64,000 nucleotides of DNA from a virus. Below the pieces are notes generated by a model. The model saw only the letters and a list, made by a program, of their open reading frames with translations. It ran no database searches and had not been told where the DNA came from. The position numbers were made by a program, and so were the translations under genes. Shown here piece by piece: positions 1-7,259 of this stretch. Numbering within the stretch: position 1 is the first letter of the stretch; every line of letters begins with the position of its first letter. The DNA lies in the IMG/VR virus record IMGVR_UViG_3300047510_002627, positions 56,752 through 120,751 of that record; one strand, given 5' to 3'.

Positions 1-261
1 GACCCAGATAGTTATCTTTATGGCGGTTTAGATGCAAATATGAATTTGTATTCTGATGGAACTTTATTCATATTGAATAGTAATTTCAGGTTGAATCATC
101 AAATAAGATTTAGAAAAATGTTCCCATATAGATTATCGGAACTTTCTTTTGATGCAACAAATACAGATGAAGAGTACTTTACTGCTAGTGTGAGTTTTAA
201 ATATATGATGTATAATATAGCAGATGAAAAAGGATACATTAAACCAAAACGATATAGTTAA
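1..261 (+). CDS. Tail-tube-family protein, C-terminal end (gp54/gp19-like), partial
   Basis: The reading frame is open from base 1, so only the C-terminal 86 residues are seen. They end in an alternating hydrophobic stretch (FTASVSFKYMMYNI) of the kind that closes T4 tail-tube and tube-initiator proteins (gp19, gp54, gp48), where a terminal beta strand packs against the next ring. Position directly before uvsY does not by itself settle which tube protein it is. The start codon lies outside the window; the ATG at 40 is internal. Family assignment is an inference from the C-terminal pattern. Confidence 0.45.
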   Translation, partial: DPDSYLYGGLDANMNLYSDGTLFILNSNFRLNHQIRFRKMFPYRLSELSFDATNTDEEYFTASVSFKYMMYNIADEKGYIKPKRYS

Positions 262-263
262 TT

Positions 264-701
264 ATGGCAATTGATTTAGATCTTATACAGTCAATGTGGG
301 AAAAAGATTCAAAAATAGATATAGATAATCTTCATACAGAATCTTTAAATATTCCCGTATTGCATTCAAAATATTTTGATTTATATAATAAAATAACAAT
401 TCTCAGAACAAACGCAGAAAATAAGAAAAAAACAGTAAGAAAAAATCGTCATGAGTATTATACTGGAAAAGCGGATCCTGATGAGTATGTGGAAAATCCA
501 TTCCCTAAAAAAATCCGTGATAAAGAAACTTTACGACAATATTTGGATGCCGATGAATCACTTTCTCAGATCTCACTTAAAGTAGAATATTATGACATTA
601 TGCTTCGATATTTGGAAGATATAATTAAAACAATCCATAATCGCACTTATCAAATTAAAAATGCAATTGAATATCAAAAATTCATGAGTGGGTTGGGATA
701 A
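264..701 (+). CDS. uvsY: UvsY recombination mediator
   Basis: 145 residues, close to T4 UvsY (137). UvsY loads the UvsX recombinase on gp32-coated single-stranded DNA during recombination-dependent replication and repair. Recognisable shared pattern: an N-terminal stretch with DLIQSMWEKDSKID followed by LHSKYFDLY, then a basic helix (KKKTVRKNRHEYYTGKAD) matching the T4 KKVALKARLDYYSGRGD segment, and a C-terminal helix with RTYQIKNAIEYQKF. It starts 2 bp after the upstream stop and is followed 33 bp later by uvsW, the same neighbourhood as in T4, where uvsY and uvsW are adjacent. Confidence 0.9.
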   Translation: MAIDLDLIQSMWEKDSKIDIDNLHTESLNIPVLHSKYFDLYNKITILRTNAENKKKTVRKNRHEYYTGKADPDEYVENPFPKKIRDKETLRQYLDADESLSQISLKVEYYDIMLRYLEDIIKTIHNRTYQIKNAIEYQKFMSGLG

Positions 702-734
702 CAAATCTAAATACATTAGTTATAGCAATACTTT

Positions 735-2201
735 ATGACTAATGTGACAATCACAAAAAAGAATGAGGTTTACATTAAGTTGGAATGTGAACCTCATGTT
801 TTATATGACTTAGAACCTCATTTCACATTTGATGTTGATGGGGCAAAGTTTATGCCGCATATGAGAAATAAGTATTGGGATGGGAAAATAAGGTTACTTA
901 GTACTCATACTGGAGAAGTTTATGCTGGACTTCTTGATAAAGTAATTGCTAAGTTAAAAAAATATGATTACGATTATACGTTTAAAGAAAACAAATATTA
1001 TGGTCTTCCATTTGAAGTAAACGATGAGATATGCCCAGAAGGGGTTGCAGACTACATGAAAAGTATTTGTAGTCACATTCCCTATGACTATCAAATTAAC
1101 GGTGTTTATGAGTGTCTGAGGTACAATAGAAAACTTATACTGAGTCCAACTGCATCTGGTAAGTCTTTAATGATTTATTCGATCATAAGATATTATGTTG
1201 CAAAGGGGAAAAGGATTCTTATTGTTTTTCCAACTACATCACTTGTCCGTCAAATGTTTAATGACTTTAAGGATTATGGTTGGAATGCTGATGAATATTG
1301 CCATTTGATTTATTCGGGTAAAGAGAAAAATACGGACATGCCCGTTACTCTTTCCACATGGCAATCTTTATATACTTTACCAAAAAGTTTCTTTGAAAAT
1401 TATGACTGTGTAATTGTAGATGAGGCGCATACTGCCAAGTCCAAATCATTAATAGACATTATGAAAAAATGTCATAATGCAAAGTATCGTTTTGGATTTA
1501 CTGGAACTCTTTCTGGAAGTAATACCCATGAGTGGGTTGTTTGTGGTTTATTTGGACCGCAGTATAAAACTATTGGAACATCTGAGATGATTGAGAAGGG
1601 AAGAGCATCTCAACTTGATATTAACTGCTTACTATTAAAACATAAACCTCAAAAATTTGATACGTATGAGGATGAAATACAATTTTTAATTACTAATGAC
1701 AAGAGAAATAAATTTATACGAAATCTTGCTCTTAGTTTAAAAGGAAATACTCTTGTTTTATTTTCAAGAGTAGAAACTCACGGACAGATACTATTTGATT
1801 TAATAAATAATCGTAAGGAAGAAAGTCGAAAGGTTTTCTTCGTTCATGGTGGAGTAGATGCAGAAGAACGAGAAGCAATAAGGCAAATTACTGAACAAGA
1901 AGATAATGCGATTATTGTTGCTTCTTATGGAGTGTTTAGCACTGGAATTTCTATAAAAAGACTTCACAATATAATTTTTGCATCACCTAGTAAATCAAGA
2001 ATAAGAAATCTTCAAAGTATTGGAAGAGTTTTAAGAAAGGGTAAAGACAAAGATAAAGCAACCCTTTATGACATTGCAGATGATACTACATACAATTCAA
2101 AGAAAAACTATACATTAAATCATTTTATAGAAAGAATTAAAATTTATGTCGAAGAAGATTTTAACTATGAAATAATACCAATCAATATAGGAGGAACCTA
2201 A
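735..2201 (+). CDS. uvsW: UvsW RNA-DNA and DNA helicase
   Basis: 488 residues (T4 UvsW 503). SF2 helicase that unwinds R-loops and branched DNA, shutting off origin-dependent replication and driving branch migration. An N-terminal UvsW-type domain with FMPHMRNKYWDGKIRLL precedes the helicase core. Motif I is SPTASGKS with the lysine near residue 143, motif II is DEAH at about 229-232, and motif III is GFTGTLSG. Motif VI is QSIGRVLRKG. It is followed after 1 bp by a small Sm-like gene, so the two are probably co-translated. Confidence 0.95.
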   Translation: MTNVTITKKNEVYIKLECEPHVLYDLEPHFTFDVDGAKFMPHMRNKYWDGKIRLLSTHTGEVYAGLLDKVIAKLKKYDYDYTFKENKYYGLPFEVNDEICPEGVADYMKSICSHIPYDYQINGVYECLRYNRKLILSPTASGKSLMIYSIIRYYVAKGKRILIVFPTTSLVRQMFNDFKDYGWNADEYCHLIYSGKEKNTDMPVTLSTWQSLYTLPKSFFENYDCVIVDEAHTAKSKSLIDIMKKCHNAKYRFGFTGTLSGSNTHEWVVCGLFGPQYKTIGTSEMIEKGRASQLDINCLLLKHKPQKFDTYEDEIQFLITNDKRNKFIRNLALSLKGNTLVLFSRVETHGQILFDLINNRKEESRKVFFVHGGVDAEEREAIRQITEQEDNAIIVASYGVFSTGISIKRLHNIIFASPSKSRIRNLQSIGRVLRKGKDKDKATLYDIADDTTYNSKKNYTLNHFIERIKIYVEEDFNYEIIPINIGGT

Positions 2202-2202
2202 T

Positions 2203-2622
2203 ATGATGGAAGATGATTTTTATGCATCAATAAAATTAATCAGTGGTGAAGAAGTATTCGCAAGAGTAATGCCTTGCATAGAAAATGAAAATATTAATTT
2301 ACTTTTAAATAATCCTGTAACATTCTCTGAAATTAAAAACAGAAATGGAATGTGTGGATATAAAATAGAACCATGGTTAAAAACTTCAAGAGAAGATTTA
2401 ATTATGGTAAATATGGAAAGAGTAATTACTATTTGCGAAAGTACTGATACTGAAATGATACAATTGCATCAATCATTTGTAGATAAGTATCAAAGTATAA
2501 AACACAAAAAACTCAGTAAAGGTAATGTGACTAGAAAGATGGGTTACATTGCTAATATAAAGGAAGCAAAAAATCTCCTTGAAAAGATCTATAAAAAATC
2601 CCCAGATAAACCAAGTATTTAA
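2203..2622 (+). CDS. Small Sm-like/SH3-barrel-type phage protein (paralogue 1)
   Basis: 139 residues, no named function. The N-terminus reads IKLISGEEVFARVMPCIEN.. followed by NPVTFSEI and a strand-rich stretch with PWLKTSREDLIMVNMERVITI. The same order, K-L-x-S-G-E-x-V/I then a P strand and a final V/I-T/I strand, recurs in the genes at 13632 and 16486 and more weakly at 16790, so these are probably paralogues. The pattern resembles Sm/Hfq-type beta barrels, but that is inference. It sits 1 bp after uvsW and 120 bp before gp55. The basic C-terminal tail (KHKKLSKGNVTRK) could bind nucleic acid. Confidence 0.6.
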   Translation: MMEDDFYASIKLISGEEVFARVMPCIENENINLLLNNPVTFSEIKNRNGMCGYKIEPWLKTSREDLIMVNMERVITICESTDTEMIQLHQSFVDKYQSIKHKKLSKGNVTRKMGYIANIKEAKNLLEKIYKKSPDKPSI

Positions 2623-2687
2623 AGATATTAAATTATCTCAAAGGCGACAAACCTAGTCTACTTGCTTTTTGCCCATTTGTCAAGTAC

Positions 2688-2716
2688 TTGCAATATTGAT
2701 GTTAAAATGTTATGAT
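2688..2716 (+). promoter_or_regulatory. Sigma70-like promoter for gp55
   Basis: TTGCAA at 2688-2693 and TATGAT at 2711-2716 with a 17-bp spacer, in the only sizeable gap (2623-2742) of this gene block. It lies 27 bp before the gp55 start, so the late sigma factor would be made from a host-type early or middle promoter. Confidence 0.75.
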
Positions 2717-2742
2717 GTCTACATAGTAAATTAGTAATTTTT

Positions 2743-3240
2743 ATGGCATACGGCAGTATCATGACTAAGAGGAAGAGGTCAGTTCATTACGTTAATAACA
2801 AAGATTTTTTGGAAGCTCTGATCAAATATAGAGAAGAAGTTGATTTAGCGGAGCAAAGAGGTGATCCAAAACCAAGAATAAACAATTATCTTGGAGAATG
2901 TTTCTTAAAGATTGCTACTCATCTATCTTTCAAACCTAATTTTGTAAATTATATTTTTAAAGATGATATGATTTCTGATGGGATTGAGAATTGTATTCAA
3001 TATATTCATAATTTTAATCCAGAAAAATCAAAGAATCCATTTGCATATTTTACTCAAATTATTCACTACGCATTTTTGAGAAGAATTCAAAGAGAAAAGC
3101 GTCAACTAGAAATTAAAAATAAAATTCTTGAACGAACTGGATATGATGAAGTGTTTCATGATGATTCCAGTATTGACGGAATGAACTATAGCGACTATAA
3201 TTCTATTAAGGACTCTGTTCACTCAAAACTTCGTAATTGA
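2743..3240 (+). CDS. gp55: gp55 late-promoter sigma factor
   Basis: 165 residues (T4 gp55 185). Divergent sigma factor that recruits host RNA polymerase to TATAAATA late promoters, activated by the gp45 clamp. The stretch YVNNKDFLEALIKYREE and the segment DDMISDGIENCIQYIHNF..KSKNPFAYFTQIIHYAFLRRIQREKR match T4 gp55 (region-2-like, promoter -10 recognition). The C-terminus lacks an obvious gp45-binding hydrophobic tail such as the T4 one. Start at 2743 fits the promoter 27 bp upstream; an internal ATG at 2761 is the alternative. The stop abuts the gp47 ATG. Confidence 0.92.
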   Translation: MAYGSIMTKRKRSVHYVNNKDFLEALIKYREEVDLAEQRGDPKPRINNYLGECFLKIATHLSFKPNFVNYIFKDDMISDGIENCIQYIHNFNPEKSKNPFAYFTQIIHYAFLRRIQREKRQLEIKNKILERTGYDEVFHDDSSIDGMNYSDYNSIKDSVHSKLRN

Positions 3241-4278
3241 ATGAAAGTAGCAATTATTACTGATCAACACTTTGGAGCAAGGAAAAACTCTAAAATGTTT
3301 CATGAGCATTTTCTAAAATTTTATGAAAATGTTTTTTTCCCAACACTAGAATCCGAAGGTATTGCCACTGTCATAGACATGGGTGATACCTTTGATAGTC
3401 GTAAAGGAATTGATTTTTCTGCTCTTGCTTGGGCAAAAAATCATTACTATGATAAACTCCAAGAAATGGGGGTAAAGGTTCATACAATTGTTGGAAATCA
3501 TACTGCTTATTATAAGAATACAAATGAAATTAATGCAGTAGATTTGCTTCTAAGAGAATATTCAAATATAACAGTATACAGTAACCCAACAGAAATTAAG
3601 ATTGGAAATCTTGATGTTTTGTTATTGCCATGGATAAATGAAGAAAATGAAAAAGAAACTTACTCACTTATTGAAACTACATCTTGCATTTGTGCGATGG
3701 GGCACCTTGAGTTCTCGGGATTTAGAGTTAATTCGCAAATCGTCATGGAGCATGGTCTTTCAAGCAAATTATTTAAAAAGTTCAAACGTGTCTACTCGGG
3801 ACACTATCACACTAGATCGAATGATGGAAAAATTTTCTACTTAGGAAATCCATATGAAATTTATTGGACTGATGTTTACGATAAGAGAGGATTCACAATC
3901 TTTGATACAGAAACTCTTAAACATCAATCCATAGATAATCCTTATAATATTTTTGAAATTGTTTATTATGGAGAAGATACAACTCCAATTGAAAATAACG
4001 ATTACGAAAATAAAATTGTAAAAGTTATTGTAAAGCAAAAAGATAATCAACTTAAGTTTGAAAAATTTTTAGATAATTTGTATTCTCAAAATCCGGCAGA
4101 AGTTAAAATTGTTGAAAATTTTGAAATCAATATTAAAGACTTTGAAGAAGATATTGAATCTGAAGATACGGTCTCTATCTTAGATAGATATATTCAGGAT
4201 TCTGAAATTGATATGGATAAATCTAAAATTAGATCTATTATCAGGGAAATCTACAAGGAGTCGTGCGAGATGATTTAA
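3241..4278 (+). CDS. gp47: gp47 SbcD/Mre11-type nuclease
   Basis: 345 residues (T4 gp47 339). Nuclease subunit of the gp46/gp47 complex, which resects DNA ends for recombination-dependent replication and degrades host DNA. Calcineurin-like phosphoesterase motifs are all visible: DQH at 8-10, GDTFD at 48-52, GNH at 85-87, GHLEFSG at 154-160 and SGHYHTR at 186-192, giving the two-metal site. Begins on the base after the gp55 stop. It is separated from its partner gp46 only by a DUF3110 gene. Confidence 0.95.
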   Translation: MKVAIITDQHFGARKNSKMFHEHFLKFYENVFFPTLESEGIATVIDMGDTFDSRKGIDFSALAWAKNHYYDKLQEMGVKVHTIVGNHTAYYKNTNEINAVDLLLREYSNITVYSNPTEIKIGNLDVLLLPWINEENEKETYSLIETTSCICAMGHLEFSGFRVNSQIVMEHGLSSKLFKKFKRVYSGHYHTRSNDGKIFYLGNPYEIYWTDVYDKRGFTIFDTETLKHQSIDNPYNIFEIVYYGEDTTPIENNDYENKIVKVIVKQKDNQLKFEKFLDNLYSQNPAEVKIVENFEINIKDFEEDIESEDTVSILDRYIQDSEIDMDKSKIRSIIREIYKESCEMI

Positions 4279-4279
4279 C

Positions 4280-4558
4280 ATGTATATAATAACATTGGAT
4301 GGTAGAGAAGAAGAAGGCGCTTATTCAGTCACAAATGAACATGGAGAACAAGTTCTTTACATTTTTGAAGAAGAAGATGATGCAATTCGATTTGCCATGA
4401 TGTTAGAAGATGATAGAAACTATCCTCCCATGCACGTTATTGAAGTTGATGATGACGCAATACTGACTGCATGTAGAGAACATGATTATGAGTATAATAT
4501 ATTTTCACAACATGATTTTGTAATTCCTCCTGACGAAGAAGAAAATGATTTTATTTGA
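4280..4558 (+). CDS. DUF3110-type small acidic protein
   Basis: 92 residues, very acidic. The segment EQVLYIFEEEDDAIRFAMMLED followed by V-I-E-V-D resembles the cyanobacterial DUF3110 family, found in marine cyanobacteria and their phages, with no known activity. Sits between gp47 and gp46 and overlaps the gp46 start by 14 bp, so translation is probably coupled. Its place inside the nuclease operon hints at a link to the gp46/47 complex, but nothing in the sequence proves it. Confidence 0.7.
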   Translation: MYIITLDGREEEGAYSVTNEHGEQVLYIFEEEDDAIRFAMMLEDDRNYPPMHVIEVDDDAILTACREHDYEYNIFSQHDFVIPPDEEENDFI

Positions 4559-6257
4559 AACAATTCGATGGAAAAACTTTTTAAGCACTGGAGATCAGTT
4601 TATTGAAGTTAATTTTTTAAAAGATCAAACAACATTAATTGTTGGTCAAAATGGTGCAGGAAAAAGTACTATTTTGGATGCTCTCACATTTGTTTTATTT
4701 GGTAAATCTTTTCGTGGAATTAACAAACCACAATTGATCAATTCTACAAATGAAAAAGAGTGTGTTGTTGAAATTGAATTCAAAATTGGATCTGTAAATT
4801 GGAAAGTTAAAAGGGGAATAAAACCTTCAATATTTGTTATTGAAAGAAATGGCAAAGAGTTGGATCAGCAACATTCATCCGCAGAACAGCAAAAGTGGTT
4901 TGAACAAACTGTTCTTAAAATGAATTATAAATCATTCACTCAAGTGGTAATTATTGGAAGCAGTAATTTTGTTCCATTTATGCAGTTAACTTCTGTTAAT
5001 CGTAGAGAAGTTATTGAAGATCTTCTTGACATTAAAATCTTTTCTTCAATGAATTCATTGATTAAAGATAAAATAAAATTGACTAAAGATGAAATTAGAA
5101 CTTTAGAACTCAAAAGAGATTCTTTGAGAGACAAAGTTGAAATGCAGGAAGATTTTATTAAAAAAATTAAAAATGAAGGAAATAATAAAGTTAAAGAATT
5201 AGAACAAGAAATTGAAGAGATCATATCTCAAGAAAAAGTGTCAATATCTTATAATAATAAGTATGAAGAAGAAATTATCTATCTTCAAAATAAGATGGAA
5301 GAACTTTCGTATTCTAAAGACACTTTAAAAAAACTTACAAATATTAAAGGTAAGTTGTCACAAAAAGTAGTAACGATTACTGAAGAGCATGAGTTTTTCC
5401 GTAATAATTCGGTATGCCCTACCTGCACACAAAATATAGAAGAATCTTTTAGATTAAATAGAATTAGTGATGCCATAAACAAGGCAAAAGAACTGCAATC
5501 TGGTTATGAAGAACTTGAGCAGACTATTCGTGATGAAGAAATTAAAGAAGATCATTTCCTTCAAATTTCAAAAGAAGTCACTAACTTAACACATGAAATT
5601 TCTCAAAATAATCTTAGGATCACTGGATTCCAACGGAGAATCAGAGATAATGAAAAAGAAATTCAAAGAATTACCAATGACCTGGAAAATGAAAATTCTG
5701 AATATGAAAAGTTAGAGGATTTTAAGAAAAGACTTAATACTATTTTTGAAGAATTGTCCGAGAAAAAGGAAACAAATTCATACTATGAATATTGTTATAG
5801 TCTTTTAAAGGATTCGGGAGTAAAAACTCAAATCATCAAAAAATATCTACCATTCATTAACCAACAGGTGAATAGATATCTTCAGATGATGGATTTTTAT
5901 ATCAATTTTTCTCTTGATGAAGAGTTTAACGAAACGATTCAATCACCGATTCACGAAGATTTTACCTATGGGTCTTTTAGTGAAGGTGAACGACAAAGAA
6001 TTGACTTAGCACTTTTGTTCACTTGGAGAGAAGTTGCTAAATTTAAAAATTCTACAAATACTAATCTATTAATTATGGATGAGGTATTTGATAGTTCTCT
6101 TGATGGTAATGGAACTGAAGAATTTATTAAAATTCTTCGTTATGTTGTTCAAGATGCAAACACTTTTGTCATATCTCATAAAGTTGGTATGGAAGATAGG
6201 TTTGAAAGTGTGCTAAAATTTGAAAAGTATAAAGGATTTAGTAGAGTTGTAAAATGA
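4545..6257 (+). CDS. gp46: gp46 SbcC/Rad50-type ATPase
   Basis: 570 residues (T4 gp46 560). SMC-like ATPase that works with gp47 in end resection. Walker A is GQNGAGKST at about 34-42. Long heptad coiled coils run roughly 170-280 and 300-430, with a zinc-hook CPTC at 291-294 between them. The ABC signature FSEGERQ is at about 478-484, and Walker B LLIMDE ends with D512-E513. The stop overlaps the start of the UDP-glucose dehydrogenase gene by 4 bp (ATGA). Confidence 0.95.
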   Translation: MILFETIRWKNFLSTGDQFIEVNFLKDQTTLIVGQNGAGKSTILDALTFVLFGKSFRGINKPQLINSTNEKECVVEIEFKIGSVNWKVKRGIKPSIFVIERNGKELDQQHSSAEQQKWFEQTVLKMNYKSFTQVVIIGSSNFVPFMQLTSVNRREVIEDLLDIKIFSSMNSLIKDKIKLTKDEIRTLELKRDSLRDKVEMQEDFIKKIKNEGNNKVKELEQEIEEIISQEKVSISYNNKYEEEIIYLQNKMEELSYSKDTLKKLTNIKGKLSQKVVTITEEHEFFRNNSVCPTCTQNIEESFRLNRISDAINKAKELQSGYEELEQTIRDEEIKEDHFLQISKEVTNLTHEISQNNLRITGFQRRIRDNEKEIQRITNDLENENSEYEKLEDFKKRLNTIFEELSEKKETNSYYEYCYSLLKDSGVKTQIIKKYLPFINQQVNRYLQMMDFYINFSLDEEFNETIQSPIHEDFTYGSFSEGERQRIDLALLFTWREVAKFKNSTNTNLLIMDEVFDSSLDGNGTEEFIKILRYVVQDANTFVISHKVGMEDRFESVLKFEKYKGFSRVVK

Positions 6258-7069
6258 GTAAACTAACTGAAATTGTAACTGTAGGAATTATTGGAAACGG
6301 ATTTGTTGGAAATGCAGTATATCAAAACTTTAGGGATAAAGTAACCTGTAAAGTTTATGATGTTGATGCAAATAGATCACTTAATACATTGTCTGAAGTA
6401 TTATCATGTGATTTTATTTTTGTTTGTCTTCCAACACCAATGAAATCTGGCGGGCAGTGCGACCTTTCTATTTTAGATAACTTTTTTGCTACTTGCTCCA
6501 CAAATATAAATGGCATATTTATCATTAAATCCACAGTTCCAATTGGAACTACTAAAAAGTATTCTCAAATGGGATTTAATGTTGTTCATAATCCAGAGTT
6601 TTTGACTGCAAGAAATGCAGTGGAGGACTTTAAAAACTCTGAGAGAAATGTTATTGGTGGTGATCTTAAATTGGTAGAAAAGGTTGATACCTTATTTGTG
6701 AATACTTTTCATTACATTCCTTCTATCTACACAACATCCGATGAGAGTGAGGCAATTAAATACTTTGCAAATAGTTTCTTAGCATATAAGGTAGCATATT
6801 TCAATAAGATCTATGACTTGTGCCAAGCAACTGGAATGGATTATGATACAGTATGCAATGGTGTCACCACAGACAGCAGAATCGGATCATCCCACACAAA
6901 AGTCCCTGGTATTGACAATGACAGAGGTTTTGGAGGAACATGCTTCCCGAAAGATCTGAATTCCCTGATAGTTCAGATGGAATCCCACGGAGTCAATGCC
7001 GATATGCTAAAATCTGTCTGGTCCTACAATCAAGAAATTCGCACGGTCATCGACTGGCCGACTACCTAA
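6254..7069 (+). CDS. Short UDP-glucose/nucleotide-sugar 6-dehydrogenase
   Basis: 271 residues. Family members oxidise UDP-glucose to UDP-glucuronate with two NAD+. The Rossmann GNGFVG is at 14-19, followed by FVCLPTP, STVPIGTT and the NPEFL motif, then GFGGTCFPKD with the catalytic cysteine at about C230. Typical UDP-glucose dehydrogenases are about 390-450 residues; this one stops shortly after the active-site loop and helix and lacks the C-terminal UDP-binding domain, so substrate and activity are uncertain. It overlaps gp46 by 4 bp. Base composition becomes less AT-rich in its last 200 bp. Confidence 0.85.
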   Translation: MSKLTEIVTVGIIGNGFVGNAVYQNFRDKVTCKVYDVDANRSLNTLSEVLSCDFIFVCLPTPMKSGGQCDLSILDNFFATCSTNINGIFIIKSTVPIGTTKKYSQMGFNVVHNPEFLTARNAVEDFKNSERNVIGGDLKLVEKVDTLFVNTFHYIPSIYTTSDESEAIKYFANSFLAYKVAYFNKIYDLCQATGMDYDTVCNGVTTDSRIGSSHTKVPGIDNDRGFGGTCFPKDLNSLIVQMESHGVNADMLKSVWSYNQEIRTVIDWPTT

Positions 7070-7070
7070 C

Positions 7071-7259
7071 ATGAAAGTCCCTAATTGGCAACATCATTCC
7101 AAGAAGGATCAAAAACGGAAACTGAAACCTCAGGCACTCCGACAAGCAAAAGCACGACTGAGACACTTTAAAAAGTGTCACATGACCTCCCCGAAACGGG
7201 AGGTTTTTTCGTGTATACTGATTTCAGTCGAACGAACCCACCATGTCTGTCAACTATGA
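7071..7259 (+). CDS. Small basic protein, unknown
   Basis: 62 residues, start 1 bp after the dehydrogenase stop. The first 35 residues are strongly basic (KKDQKRKLKPQALRQAKARLR), the sort of stretch that could bind nucleic acid. The reading frame then runs through two hairpins and the leader of the next gene, ending 17 bp inside it. The C-terminal part may therefore be read-through of regulatory DNA rather than selected protein. Function unknown. Confidence 0.55.
   Translation: MKVPNWQHHSKKDQKRKLKPQALRQAKARLRHFKKCHMTSPKREVFSCILISVERTHHVCQL
7162..7209 (+). terminator. Tandem hairpins ending in a U-run
   Basis: First dyad GACACTTT (7162-7169) with AAAGTGTC (7172-7179), then a terminator stem ACCTCCC (7185-7191), loop CGAAAC, GGGAGGT (7198-7204) followed by T6. 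It closes the uvsW-to-dehydrogenase block just ahead of the VWA gene and lies within the 62-residue reading frame. Confidence 0.8.
7214..7242 (+). promoter_or_regulatory. Leader element TATACT-N3-TTCAGT before the VWA gene
   Basis: TATACT at 7214-7219, then TTCAGT and an A/C-rich tract (AACGAACCCACC) up to the ATG. No -35 hexamer is seen. The MoxR gene has almost the same leader at 9492-9524, which suggests a shared promoter or translation signal for the two partners. Confidence 0.5.
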
